A stretch of DNA of 45,779 bases from Candidatus Poribacteria bacterium (GCA_009843785.1 VYCT01000127.1:1-45779), one strand, 5' to 3'; counted from the stretch's first letter, positions 8,316 through 16,104 are shown. Notes: generated by a model not told the origin, from the letters alone. Made by a program: numbers and translations.

Positions 8316-9035
8316 ATGCCCCCTAAAATTGGAATCATTGAAGCATACAAATTTGAAAACTATAAAAATGCTATTGAGAAACATGGCGGACAGGTTAAGA
8401 AATTATTGATAGGTGATGAGCAGTCTGTTAACGGGTATATTGATCAAATTCATGGGCTTTTACTCCCCGGTGGTGGTGATATTGATCCAAACATTTACGG
8501 TGAAGAGAAACATTGTAAAACTAAAAATGTTAACAGAGCAAAAGACGAATTTGAAAAAGCACTATTCCGAAAGGCAATGAAAAAGGATATGCCTGTCTTT
8601 GGTATTTGTCGCGGTATTCAGATTATGAATGTCGAAAGGGGCGGCAGCCTATATCAAGACATCCCCAAACAGATTAAAGACCATTTGACTCATCAGGATC
8701 TCGAAAAGTTTTGCGATCCTTGGCACCCTATTAAGATTCAACCGGATAGTCAACTAAACCAAAGTACGGATGAAAGCATTGCTGAAGTCACTTCAAGCCA
8801 TCACCAAGCCGTGAAAGTAATTGGCAAAGGATTAGTGGTGGCAGCACAATCCAAAGATGGAATTATTGAAGCAATGGAATACCCATCAAAAGAATTCGTT
8901 ATAGGTGTCCAATACCATCCGGAACGGATGTGGATAGATAAGAATCGACCAGAGTTGGGGCTTCGCGAACATGCCGAGAAATTATTTAAAGCATTTATCA
9001 ATGCAGGTGTAAAGTTTTTGACGCGCGATTGTTAA
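8316..9035 (+). CDS. Class I glutamine amidotransferase-like hydrolase (peptidase C26, PuuD-like)
   Basis: A 239-residue protein of the gamma-glutamyl-GABA hydrolase (PuuD-like) family, which hydrolyses gamma-glutamyl amide bonds in the cytoplasm. The catalytic triad is visible: nucleophile Cys98 in VFGICRGIQIMN, and His201/Glu203 in GVQYHPERMW. The oxyanion region LLLPGGGDIDPNIYGE (about residues 48-63) is typical. AAGGAT lies 8 bases before the ATG. The first 24 codons are duplicated in truncated form at 7233. No other polyamine-degradation genes are nearby, so the substrate is unknown. Confidence 0.87.
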   Translation: MPPKIGIIEAYKFENYKNAIEKHGGQVKKLLIGDEQSVNGYIDQIHGLLLPGGGDIDPNIYGEEKHCKTKNVNRAKDEFEKALFRKAMKKDMPVFGICRGIQIMNVERGGSLYQDIPKQIKDHLTHQDLEKFCDPWHPIKIQPDSQLNQSTDESIAEVTSSHHQAVKVIGKGLVVAAQSKDGIIEAMEYPSKEFVIGVQYHPERMWIDKNRPELGLREHAEKLFKAFINAGVKFLTRDC

Positions 9036-9050
9036 AAGGACGGCCCTGTA

Positions 9051-9071
9051 GCGTAGGCTGTTAGCCTGCGC
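9051..9071. repeat. GC-rich hairpin repeat (GCGTAGGCT/AGCCTGCGC)
   Basis: A 9-bp stem with one G-T pair and a 3-base loop, shortly after the amidotransferase stop and preceded by CCTGTA. It is similar in design to the hairpins near 6316, 11855, 18172, 33592 and 39568. Confidence 0.5.
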
Positions 9072-9187
9072 CATAAGGATTACAATTTAACAGATGATGC
9101 CACAAAGGCAACGATAGCGCATATATCTGACGTAGCCAAGCAAATTAACTGACCCAGGTCGTAACTTAAGTAATGAGGTATTATTCA

Positions 9188-9525
9188 ATGGAAAAACCAA
9201 CACAAACAAGCCACGGTAAAAAATCAATGGAAGCCTACGTCGTGATGTTACATCTTGTATCTCAAAAAACAGTTCAGTTCACCGATATTAGGGACCTGTT
9301 ATTTTGGGATGTGCGGAAACAACTAACACGCGTATCCTTGCGGAGGTAAAAAGCGGCAAACCAACAATTTCGCAAGTCCGGGCATTCTGCCGGGTGATGG
9401 ACAAAAACGATGCGATCGGTGTCTTTATCACGATTGAACCTGTCAGTGCTGGCATGCGTCAAGAAGCAAAAGTTCGCCCTCATGGAGGCACAGGAGACCA
9501 ACGGTTTCCTATGCTACAAGTGTAA
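9188..9525 (+). pseudogene. Remnant of a restriction/DNA-methylase-associated gene
   Basis: The frame from about 9295 to 9525 reads ILAEVKSGKPTISQVRAFCR and later AIGVFITIEPVSAGMRQEAK, then RFPMLQV. This is the Mrr-like C-terminal segment often attached to DNA methylases or restriction enzymes. It is cut short where the family normally continues, and an in-frame stop (TAG at 9289) lies upstream. A separate 53-codon frame (9188-9349, preceded by GAGGT) begins MEKPTQTSHGKKSMEAYVVM and has no recognised relative. It may be an unrelated small gene or the out-of-frame 5' part of the same remnant. I treat the whole stretch as decayed. Confidence 0.5.
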
Positions 9526-9591
9526 ACATATTTTCGGATTCTACTATAATCCACGATTCAAACGATGAACAACAAAATAGGTTAAACAATA

Positions 9592-10839
9592 ATGCACACC
9601 TCAGAATTTCGTCCGCTTGATGTGGAGGGTATCCGCAAGGATTTTCCGATCTTCGCGACAGAACTCCCGCTGGCTTTCCTTGATAATGCAGCGTCAACAC
9701 AGACGCCACGTCCGGTTGTTGACGCGATGGATGCCTATTACGATACCTATCGTTCCAATATCCATCGGGGCATCTATCGGATCTCTGAAGAGGCAACGGA
9801 GCAATACGAACGCGCCCGCGAGAAGGTGGCAGAACTGATTAACGCGCCCCGCTCGCGCCAAATCATCTTCACGCGGAACACGACGGAATCCATTAATCTC
9901 GTCGCCTATAGTTGGGGAACCGCAAATATTCGGGAAGGCGATGAAATCGTCTTGACCGTTATGGAACACCATAGCAATCTGGTGCCGTGGCAGCTTTTGG
10001 CACAGCGGACAGGTGCAGTGCTTCGGTTCCTTGAGATTACTGATGAAGGGTTGCTCGATTTCACACAATTTCGGGACCTCCTCACCGAAAAAACGAAACT
10101 TGTCGCTATGGGACACGTTTCTAATGTGCTTGGGACCATCAATCCGATTCAGTCTGTCATTGACGCTGCGCACGCTGTTGGCGCGAAAGTCGTCGTTGAT
10201 GCAGCGCAATCGGTACCACATTTTCATGTTGATGTTCAACAACTCGATTGTGATTTTCTCGCGTTCTCAGGACATAAGATGTGCGGACCGACGGGCATCG
10301 GCGTGTTATACGGTAAAATGGAGCTGCTTGAAGAGATGCCTCCTTTCCTCGGCGGCGGTTCCATGATTCGGAGCGTTGAGCGTGACGTATCAAGTTATGC
10401 AGAACTTCCCGCTAAGTTTGAGGCGGGAACCCCAAGCATCGCTGAGGCGATCGGATTAGGGCACGCAGTGGACTATATCACACAAGCCAATTTAGCAGCA
10501 ATTCACGTTCATGAACAAGAACTCTTAAAATATGCACATCAACGCTTAAAAGAAATCGAAGGCATTACCCTCTACGGACCGTCTGCACCCCACCAAAAAA
10601 TGGGCGTTATCTCTTTTAATTTGGAGGGCATCCATCCGCATGATGTAGCGGGAATTTTGGATACGCACGGTGTCGCTATCCGGGCAGGACATCACTGTGC
10701 ACAACCGCTCATGAAGCGGTTGGATGTTATTGCCACCGCCCGTGCCAGTTTTTACCTCTATAATACAATTGAAGACGTAGACCGATTGTATGAGGGACTC
10801 TGTAGAACACAAAAACTTATGACTCGGAGAAAACAATGA
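9592..10839 (+). CDS. sufS: SufS cysteine desulfurase
   Basis: Group II PLP-dependent cysteine desulfurase that supplies persulfide sulfur for cluster assembly. It has 415 residues. The PLP lysine is Lys229 in AFSGHKMCGPTGIGVLYG, and the acceptor cysteine is Cys369 in IRAGHHCAQPLM, the signature of SufS enzymes. The N-terminal FPIFATELPLAFLDNAASTQ is also conserved. It overlaps sufU by 4 bp (ATGA at 10836-10839), so sulfur donor and acceptor are translationally coupled. It is separated from sufCBD-grx by the accessory island. Confidence 0.97.
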   Translation: MHTSEFRPLDVEGIRKDFPIFATELPLAFLDNAASTQTPRPVVDAMDAYYDTYRSNIHRGIYRISEEATEQYERAREKVAELINAPRSRQIIFTRNTTESINLVAYSWGTANIREGDEIVLTVMEHHSNLVPWQLLAQRTGAVLRFLEITDEGLLDFTQFRDLLTEKTKLVAMGHVSNVLGTINPIQSVIDAAHAVGAKVVVDAAQSVPHFHVDVQQLDCDFLAFSGHKMCGPTGIGVLYGKMELLEEMPPFLGGGSMIRSVERDVSSYAELPAKFEAGTPSIAEAIGLGHAVDYITQANLAAIHVHEQELLKYAHQRLKEIEGITLYGPSAPHQKMGVISFNLEGIHPHDVAGILDTHGVAIRAGHHCAQPLMKRLDVIATARASFYLYNTIEDVDRLYEGLCRTQKLMTRRKQ

Positions 10840-11225
10840 ACATATATCAGGAAGAACTGCTTGACCATTACGAAAATCCGAGCAACTACGGGACGTTGCC
10901 GAATCCTGATATTTCACACGAGGAAGACAATCCGCTTTGTGGTGATCAGATTCGCATTGACCTGCTTGTTGAAGACGATAGGATCAAAGAGGTGCGTTTT
11001 TGTGGTCACGGTTGTACGATTAGCCTGGCGGCTGCCTCTATGTTGACTGAGGAGATTGAAGGCAAAAGTCTTGATGAGGTCAAGCAGCTCTCAAAAGACG
11101 ACATTTTGGATATGATCGGCATCCCTTTGGGTCCCGTTCGCCTCAAATGTGCGTTATTGGCACTCAAGGTCCTCAAAGCCGGTGCCTACGGCATCAACTG
11201 CTGGCCCGGTGAGGAAGATGAATAG
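10836..11225 (+). CDS. sufU: SufU/IscU-type Fe-S scaffold or sulfur acceptor
   Basis: A 129-residue IscU/SufU-like protein with the three conserved cysteines Cys35 (NPLCGDQI), Cys60 (CGHGCTIS) and Cys105 (LKCALLAL), plus the ligand Asp37. An additional Cys56 precedes Cys60. The 18-20 residue insertion between the second and third cysteines of Bacillus-type SufU appears to be absent, so it belongs to a shorter variant. With sufS immediately upstream it most likely accepts persulfide sulfur from SufS. Whether it acts as scaffold or zinc-dependent transferase cannot be decided from sequence. Confidence 0.92.
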   Translation: MNIYQEELLDHYENPSNYGTLPNPDISHEEDNPLCGDQIRIDLLVEDDRIKEVRFCGHGCTISLAAASMLTEEIEGKSLDEVKQLSKDDILDMIGIPLGPVRLKCALLALKVLKAGAYGINCWPGEEDE

Positions 11226-11238
11226 GAGGTACAATACA

Positions 11239-11475
11239 ATGAGTGACAATGTAATAGCAACACAAGAAACTAAAGTTACACTGAGTGTTCAGCAGTTAGA
11301 AAGTCTGATTCGTAAGGTAGTGCGTGAAGAATTGGAGGAGTTTGCAGCGCAAGAACTCGGGATTTTCCATCTTGATAAAGAATCTCCACTTTATGAGGAT
11401 ATGGAGGATATTCTTGAACGTAAAGAAACCGGGCAATTGAAGTTTCACACTCACGAAGAGATTTGGAATGAATAA
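11239..11475 (+). CDS. Small antitoxin-like protein inside the suf cluster
   Basis: A 78-residue acidic protein starting at ATG 11239 behind a strong AGGAGG (about 11225-11230). It is mostly helical (VQQLESLIRKVVREELEEF) and ends DILERKETGQLKFHTHEEIW. The middle-to-end pattern SPLYEDMEDILERK resembles small antitoxins that normally precede RelE-like toxins. No toxin follows; the next gene is the Rieske ferredoxin. Function unknown. An orphan antitoxin is the best guess. Confidence 0.65.
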   Translation: MSDNVIATQETKVTLSVQQLESLIRKVVREELEEFAAQELGIFHLDKESPLYEDMEDILERKETGQLKFHTHEEIWNE

Positions 11476-11519
11476 TTACCAAAAAATTAACTGGGCGAAG
11501 AGGAAAGAGAAAAACAAAC

Positions 11520-11834
11520 ATGGCAGAATTCTATAAAGTTGCGAAAGTGAGCGAAGTACCCGCCGGCACGAAACACTTAGTCGAGGTGGACTTCGTTCCG
11601 GTACTACTTTTCAATATTGATGGTGAGTTCTATGCAATGGAGGACGTTTGTACGCATGATGGCGGTCCTTTAGCTGAAGGTTTTCTCAACGGCGACGAGA
11701 TAGAATGCCCACGGCACGGCGCACGTTTTTGTGTCAAAACCGGAGAGCCGCTCTGTATGCCAGCTGTCGAAGCCATTGAATGTTACACCGTCAAAATTGA
11801 AGATGATGATATTTTGATTAGCGTTGACGAATAA
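11520..11834 (+). CDS. Rieske-type [2Fe-2S] ferredoxin
   Basis: A 104-residue soluble Rieske ferredoxin. Ligands are Cys44-Thr-His46 (VCTHDGGPL) and Cys63-Pro-Arg-His66 (IECPRHGARF), which coordinate a [2Fe-2S] cluster. The proline-loop region TGEPLCMPAVEAIECYTVKIEDDDI is of the NirD/ferredoxin-subunit type. It has no signal peptide or membrane segment. Such proteins hand electrons to oxygenases or serve the suf pathway, and this one sits within the suf cluster. No oxygenase large subunit is adjacent. Confidence 0.92.
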   Translation: MAEFYKVAKVSEVPAGTKHLVEVDFVPVLLFNIDGEFYAMEDVCTHDGGPLAEGFLNGDEIECPRHGARFCVKTGEPLCMPAVEAIECYTVKIEDDDILISVDE

Positions 11835-11854
11835 ACCGCTTGTTTATTTGCTGA

Positions 11855-11871
11855 CGAGGTTTGCAACCTCG
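11855..11871. repeat. GC-rich hairpin repeat (CGAGGTT/AACCTCG)
   Basis: Perfect 7-bp stem with a 3-base loop in the spacer between the Rieske and sufT-like genes, followed by GCTACC. Same core as the hairpins at 6316 and 18172. It spans a TTG that could be mistaken for the start of the next gene. Confidence 0.55.
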
Positions 11872-11893
11872 CTACCTGATAGGAGGAACCCCA

Positions 11894-12196
11894 ATGGTAT
11901 CTGAAGAATCTGTATTAGAGACTATCAAAGAAAACATTATCGACCCGGAAATCGGCATCAATATCGTTGATATGGGGCTTATCTACGAGGTGGATATCAA
12001 TGAAGCCACTGTTGATATTACGATGACTTTAACGAGTCCTGGATGTCCTGCTGGTGGACAGATTATTAACGGCGCACAGCACGTCACACAACAACTCGAC
12101 GGCGTTGACGAAGTCAATGTTAATGTCGTCTGGAACCCGCGTTGGACTCCTGAAATGATGACTGAAGACGCGAGGGACGAACTCGGTATTTTTTAA
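11894..12196 (+). CDS. sufT: SufT-like / MIP18-family (DUF59) Fe-S maturation protein
   Basis: A 100-residue single-domain DUF59 protein. Family signatures are DPEIGINIVDMGLIYEVDI and LTSPGCPAGGQIINGAQ, which contains the conserved Cys. The end NVNVVWNPRWTPEMMTEDARDELGIF matches SufT and PaaD relatives. Stand-alone members help load Fe-S clusters into target proteins. The ATG at 11894 has AGGAGGA upstream; longer frames run through a repeat and are not convincing. Location in the suf cluster supports the SufT assignment over PaaD. Confidence 0.9.
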   Translation: MVSEESVLETIKENIIDPEIGINIVDMGLIYEVDINEATVDITMTLTSPGCPAGGQIINGAQHVTQQLDGVDEVNVNVVWNPRWTPEMMTEDARDELGIF

Positions 12197-12222
12197 TTTT
12201 TTAACTATGGGCCTTCTGCTCG

Positions 12223-12247
12223 TTTTCGTCCGTTGTCCGAAAACGGG
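12223..12247. repeat. 8-bp hairpin after the sufT-like gene
   Basis: CGTTTTCG (12223-12230) pairs exactly with CGAAAACG (12240-12247) across a 9-base loop, 26 bases after the stop codon. No T-run follows, so termination is uncertain. The rest of the 172-bp spacer shows a TATAAT at about 12290 without a convincing -35 box. Confidence 0.4.
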
Positions 12248-12368
12248 TTTCTGATGAGATCGGGGCCGGATTTACGCGAAGTACGTTATAATGCAAAGAA
12301 AGCTTCCTATGGGCGTAGTTTCTGCTGGCAAGATTTTTTAACCTCACTGAATTACCACGATTAGTAAC

Positions 12369-12725
12369 ATGCGTGTCGTTAGCAAAAGTCCGAAACTCCT
12401 GAAAAGACATGACACCGCCTTTCAGGTGGAATGGAAGGATGGTCATGTGAGTTGGTATCCATACACTTATCTCCGACAGATGTGTCCGTGTGCCGAGTGC
12501 TCTATCATCCGGCATAAAGGTCGGGATGTTCATTCCCTCTTTGCACCGCAAGGCGATGGAGACGTAACGTTGATTGAAGTCTCGAACGATATTCGACCTT
12601 TGGATGTCCAATTGGTGGGTCGCTACGCGCTCCAGTTCAGTTGGAACGATGGGCACGACACCGGCATCTATCCGTTTGAAGTCCTGCGTGAGACGTGTCC
12701 CTGTTCAGAATGCGCCCCTTCATGA
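12369..12725 (+). CDS. DUF971 (GBBH-like N-terminal domain) protein
   Basis: A 118-residue DUF971 protein, the fold also found at the N-terminus of gamma-butyrobetaine hydroxylase. Two related halves are visible: FQVEWKDGHVSWYPYTYLRQMCPCAEC and LQFSWNDGHDTGIYPFEVLRETCPCSEC. Each ends in a CPCxEC metal-binding-like motif. Stand-alone DUF971 proteins are often encoded beside Fe-S maturation genes, which matches here, but no biochemical role is established. The stop is 37 bp before the rhodanese gene. Confidence 0.88.
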   Translation: MRVVSKSPKLLKRHDTAFQVEWKDGHVSWYPYTYLRQMCPCAECSIIRHKGRDVHSLFAPQGDGDVTLIEVSNDIRPLDVQLVGRYALQFSWNDGHDTGIYPFEVLRETCPCSECAPS

Positions 12726-12762
12726 AAAGTCACCTATTCAGGCAGAGGAGAACACCTAAACA

Positions 12763-13098
12763 ATGCAGACAACACCGTCACTTCCTGAAATCTCACCACA
12801 AGAATTGAAACAGAAACTCGACGCGAACGCGTCTGTGCTGTTATTGGATGTCCGTGAGCAGAGCGAATACGACATCGTGCATCTTGAAGGTGCGCGGTTA
12901 ATACCGCTTAACACGCTACCTCACCATGTAGACAGTCTCCCATCAGACCAAGAGATTGTTGTTTACTGCCATCATGGACAACGTAGCCTCTATGCCGTCG
13001 CCTATCTGCAACAAAACGGGTTTACGGATGCAAAGAACCTCATCGGCGGGATCGACCAATGGGCAGTAGAAACCGATCCGACCCTACCGAGATACTAA
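12763..13098 (+). CDS. Single-domain rhodanese-like sulfurtransferase
   Basis: A 111-residue rhodanese domain with catalytic Cys69 in the loop VYCHHGQRSLYAVAYL and the typical VLLLDVREQSEYDIVHLEGARLIPL opening. It can carry persulfide sulfur. Within this operon a link to SufS/SufU sulfur delivery is plausible but not shown. It overlaps nothing and is followed after 13 bp by the zinc-ribbon gene. Confidence 0.92.
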   Translation: MQTTPSLPEISPQELKQKLDANASVLLLDVREQSEYDIVHLEGARLIPLNTLPHHVDSLPSDQEIVVYCHHGQRSLYAVAYLQQNGFTDAKNLIGGIDQWAVETDPTLPRY

Positions 13099-13111
13099 GA
13101 GGAGAACGTCA

Positions 13112-13288
13112 ATGATCGTTGAATTTGAAAACCGTTCTGGTGAAATGGAACAAGCCGACATGGAAATTGCCGAACCGTGTCCGATCTGTTGCGGGATGCT
13201 CTTCCCCGTTGTTGAATCGAAACCGGAAAGTGGGTATCGCTGCAGCAGCTGCGGACTCGTTTTTTCGCCTGTCGAAGAAGACGAGTAA
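13112..13288 (+). CDS. 58-residue zinc-ribbon protein
   Basis: A very short gene starting at ATG 13112 with AAGAGGAG upstream and ending TAA at 13286-13288. The peptide contains EPCPICCGMLFPV and YRCSSCGLVFSP, two CxxC pairs about 20 residues apart that form a zinc-ribbon-like fold. The ends are acidic. It closes the co-directional suf-associated run and converges with a Gfo/Idh gene. No known family is recognised beyond the metal-binding pattern. The good RBS, close spacing to the rhodanese and cysteine pattern support a real gene. Confidence 0.75.
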   Translation: MIVEFENRSGEMEQADMEIAEPCPICCGMLFPVVESKPESGYRCSSCGLVFSPVEEDE

Positions 13289-13306
13289 AGCGCATCATTT
13301 CCAACG

Positions 13307-14395
13307 CTAATCTATCTCTCGGAAATCTGGAACTTCCATCGGTGTCCCACCGTTCGCAATAGATTGTTCCGAAACCAAACCCGGTACTGTAAAATCCATC
13401 GCTGTATAGACATCCAGCGGTGGATTTGTATCCGTGAGGATACTATCGACAAAATCCCGGACCTTGAAATACTCGCCAAGGTCACCGGCATTTTCTGCTT
13501 CAGCAGGCGGGTTTTTCCACCGTTCTGGTAGGCAGTCTTCAAATTGGGAGAGCGGTCTCCACTGTTCGCTGATTCCGAACTCACTCAACCAAATCTTCGG
13601 TGCTGCGCCGAGTCCACGCGAGCTCTCATAACACCCGTCTGTCCCCTGTAAACTGAAATAGGAATTCGCCGGACGATTCGAGAGCATATCAATCCGGATC
13701 TTGATTAACCCACCGCAATCTGTTTTACACAGCATCATCACTGTATCTTCCATCGCATGTTCGGGATCGGTGTTAGTGCCAGTCCCGAGGCAACAGACAC
13801 TCGCAACGCGTCCTTCAAACCACTGCAGCACGGGACCAAGGCTATGCGTCGCATAGTTGCACCGATTAATACCGACCTGCCAGTAATATCGCCACGTTGG
13901 GTTGCCGTCTGCATCGTGATGAAGCGACTTGATATTGTGAAGATACTCTCCTTCGCCGAAATAGACATCCCCGAACATGCCTGCCTCTACCATGCTACGA
14001 ATGAGTACATTAGGTTTGGAATAGCACGTATTTTCAGCCATTGTGTACTTGGCAGATGCCTTCCGAACGGCTCGAACTAAATCGTAGCACTCCTCTAATT
14101 TGACAGCAGCAGTTACTTCGCTGATGACGTGTTTCCCGGCTTCTAACGCTTCAATCGACTGCGGCACGTGGAGGTTCTCAGGGGTCGCAAGCACCACAAG
14201 ATCCACTGCATCCAGCATTGCTTCATACTCCGTAAACTGCTGCGGGACCTCAAACCGTTCAGCAACGCTCTGGAGCGTCTCTTCATTGAGGTCACAAAAG
14301 GCCGTCACCTCGGTTTCTGCGATCGCTTTAAAAGGTGCGACATAAGAACTCCCACGGTGTGCGCCAACGATTCCCACTTTCAGTTGATTCGCCAT
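13307..14395 (-). CDS. Gfo/Idh/MocA-family oxidoreductase
   Basis: A 362-residue NAD(P)-dependent sugar or inositol-type dehydrogenase by family. The Rossmann start is KVGIVGAHRGSSYV, followed by the TPENLH and GKHVISEVTAAV segments. The canonical Glu-Lys-Pro motif reads Glu93-Val94-Thr95, so the usual catalytic lysine is missing; this may be a divergent or non-dehydrogenase member. The start at 14395 is chosen because AGAGGAG precedes it. The substrate is unknown. The gene is transcribed away from the sugar-phosphate transferase. Confidence 0.87.
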   Translation of the reverse strand: MANQLKVGIVGAHRGSSYVAPFKAIAETEVTAFCDLNEETLQSVAERFEVPQQFTEYEAMLDAVDLVVLATPENLHVPQSIEALEAGKHVISEVTAAVKLEECYDLVRAVRKASAKYTMAENTCYSKPNVLIRSMVEAGMFGDVYFGEGEYLHNIKSLHHDADGNPTWRYYWQVGINRCNYATHSLGPVLQWFEGRVASVCCLGTGTNTDPEHAMEDTVMMLCKTDCGGLIKIRIDMLSNRPANSYFSLQGTDGCYESSRGLGAAPKIWLSEFGISEQWRPLSQFEDCLPERWKNPPAEAENAGDLGEYFKVRDFVDSILTDTNPPLDVYTAMDFTVPGLVSEQSIANGGTPMEVPDFREID

Positions 14396-14540
14396 TGTGT
14401 ATCTCCTCTGATTTTGGCGTAACTTGCACGTTTCCGAAACTAACGTTACAAAAGTTTCTAAAGATAGCATAACACGTTATATGTAATTTATCAGCAAACT
14501 TTCATGTTGCCCCAATTTTCGCGTAGTGCCTTATTTTAAT

Positions 14541-14569
14541 TTGCGAGTACGGCACAAATCTGCTATACT
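14541..14569 (+). promoter_or_regulatory. Sigma-70-type promoter before the sugar-phosphate transferase
   Basis: TTGCGA (14541-14546) and TATACT (14564-14569) are separated by 17 bases, close to the housekeeping consensus. It lies 118 bp before the ATG at 14688 in the divergent spacer (14396-14687). The leader so formed holds no ORF that I can support. Confidence 0.5.
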
Positions 14570-14687
14570 TTAACCCGTCTGCTGACGCACCATTGTTGCA
14601 GATTTCAACCGGTTTTCAGAGAACCAATATCCAAGATGCAGCCCATGTTTCGATGTGGGTTTGTAAGTTTCAGTCTATATTCTGTCG

Positions 14688-16097
14688 ATGAACAAGAAAA
14701 CGCTCGATCATCTGCTAATCGCGCTTACAGTCTTATTTGATCTCTGTTTCGTTGCCACCGCAATTGTTGTCGCGTATTGGGTTCGGTTTGAATCGGGTTG
14801 GACCCCTGAGGCACTCGCGTTACATAAAGGGGGTACCCCACCGCTTGATGATTATTTCCGACTCATCCCGCTGATGGCGATTATCTGGTTGATGACACTG
14901 AAGGCATTGAAACTCTATCGACCGGAAAGCAGTGCCACCCTTTCGGCATTTTGGACACTCTGCAAAGCCTCTGGTATTGCGCTCATTGCCACGTTAGCTG
15001 CCCTTTTTTTCATCTATCACCATGATGCTTACTCGCGTTGGGTCATGCTGCTCGCTTCTGGTTTCAGTCTCATCTGGTTGTTTTTGGGAAGGCTTGTGCT
15101 TCACCGTTTCCGTCAGGCGATTCACGCCCAAGGTGTCGGTGTCAGTCGAGTCGCACTCATCGGTTATGATGCCCGCGCGGAACAGTTTATTGATGTTTTG
15201 AAAGCGAGGCCGAATAGCGGATACGAGTTGGTTGGTATAGTCGCGGAAACTGTAGGTGTTGATGAACCAGCGGTGCCGTCTCTTGGCGAAAGTCAATATA
15301 TACTTGAAATCGTGCAAAAGCATCGACTTGACACGCTCTTCATCTCATCGCCGACGGTGCCGAATGAAACTATTCTCCAAATTCTCCATGCTTGTGAAGG
15401 TGTCCCCGTTCAAATCAATGTTTTCCCCGAACTCTCCGAATTTATCAAAGGTGGCACAGAGACCATAACTTTTTTTCAGGGTATACCAGTACTCCAATTG
15501 CAGGAGATGCCGATGCAGGGCGTGCGCGGTATCGTCAAGCGTCTGATGGACATCGTTTTCAGTTTGTTGGCACTGATAGTATTAAGTCCGCTCATGTTAA
15601 CGATTGCGGTTATTATACGCCTCACCTCACCCGGCAAAGCGATTTTCCGGCAGGAACGCGTCGGCAGAGCCGGAAAGCCGTTCAACATCTACAAGTTCCG
15701 GTCTATGCGTGCTGATGCCGAGGCAAAAGTAGGGCATGTCTGGGCGGAAACCGATGATCCACGGCAGACCTCTCTCGGCAAATTTCTCAGACGCTGGAGT
15801 TTAGATGAATTGCCTCAATTTTTCAATGTCTTCAAAGGCGATATGAGTCTCGTTGGACCGAGACCAGAGATGTCAGGTCTTATTGATACATTCAGTGAAT
15901 CCATTCCGCACTATCTCGCTCGGCAGCGCGTCAAATCGGGGATGACAGGCTGGGCACAAGTTAACGGTTTGCGTGGCAATACCTCTCTTGAAGAACGGAT
16001 CTCCTATGACAGGTATTATATCGAAAATTGGTCGCTTGCCTTGGATATTAAAATCATTTTGAAAACATTATGGGCAATTAAAAAAGGTTCTCGGTAA
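14688..16097 (+). CDS. Undecaprenyl-phosphate sugar-1-phosphate transferase (WcaJ/PglC family)
   Basis: A 469-residue polyprenyl glycosylphosphotransferase of the WcaJ type, starting exopolysaccharide or capsule synthesis at the inner membrane by moving a sugar-1-phosphate to undecaprenyl phosphate. The N-terminal half has four or five membrane segments, then a nucleotide-binding-like region (ALIGYDARAEQFIDVL). The catalytic domain begins near residue 284 with a re-entrant hydrophobic helix. It contains IFRQERVGRAGKPFNIYKFRSM, SLDELPQFFNVFKGDMSLVGPRPE (about residues 371-395) and SGMTGWAQVNGLRG. The sugar is unknown and no other capsule genes are adjacent. Confidence 0.93.
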   Translation: MNKKTLDHLLIALTVLFDLCFVATAIVVAYWVRFESGWTPEALALHKGGTPPLDDYFRLIPLMAIIWLMTLKALKLYRPESSATLSAFWTLCKASGIALIATLAALFFIYHHDAYSRWVMLLASGFSLIWLFLGRLVLHRFRQAIHAQGVGVSRVALIGYDARAEQFIDVLKARPNSGYELVGIVAETVGVDEPAVPSLGESQYILEIVQKHRLDTLFISSPTVPNETILQILHACEGVPVQINVFPELSEFIKGGTETITFFQGIPVLQLQEMPMQGVRGIVKRLMDIVFSLLALIVLSPLMLTIAVIIRLTSPGKAIFRQERVGRAGKPFNIYKFRSMRADAEAKVGHVWAETDDPRQTSLGKFLRRWSLDELPQFFNVFKGDMSLVGPRPEMSGLIDTFSESIPHYLARQRVKSGMTGWAQVNGLRGNTSLEERISYDRYYIENWSLALDIKIILKTLWAIKKGSR

Positions 16098-16104
16098 TTT
16101 CCGC

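Noticed and set aside
9694-10242. A 182-codon - strand frame opposite sufS
   Set aside because: Shadow of a strongly conserved gene; no motif.
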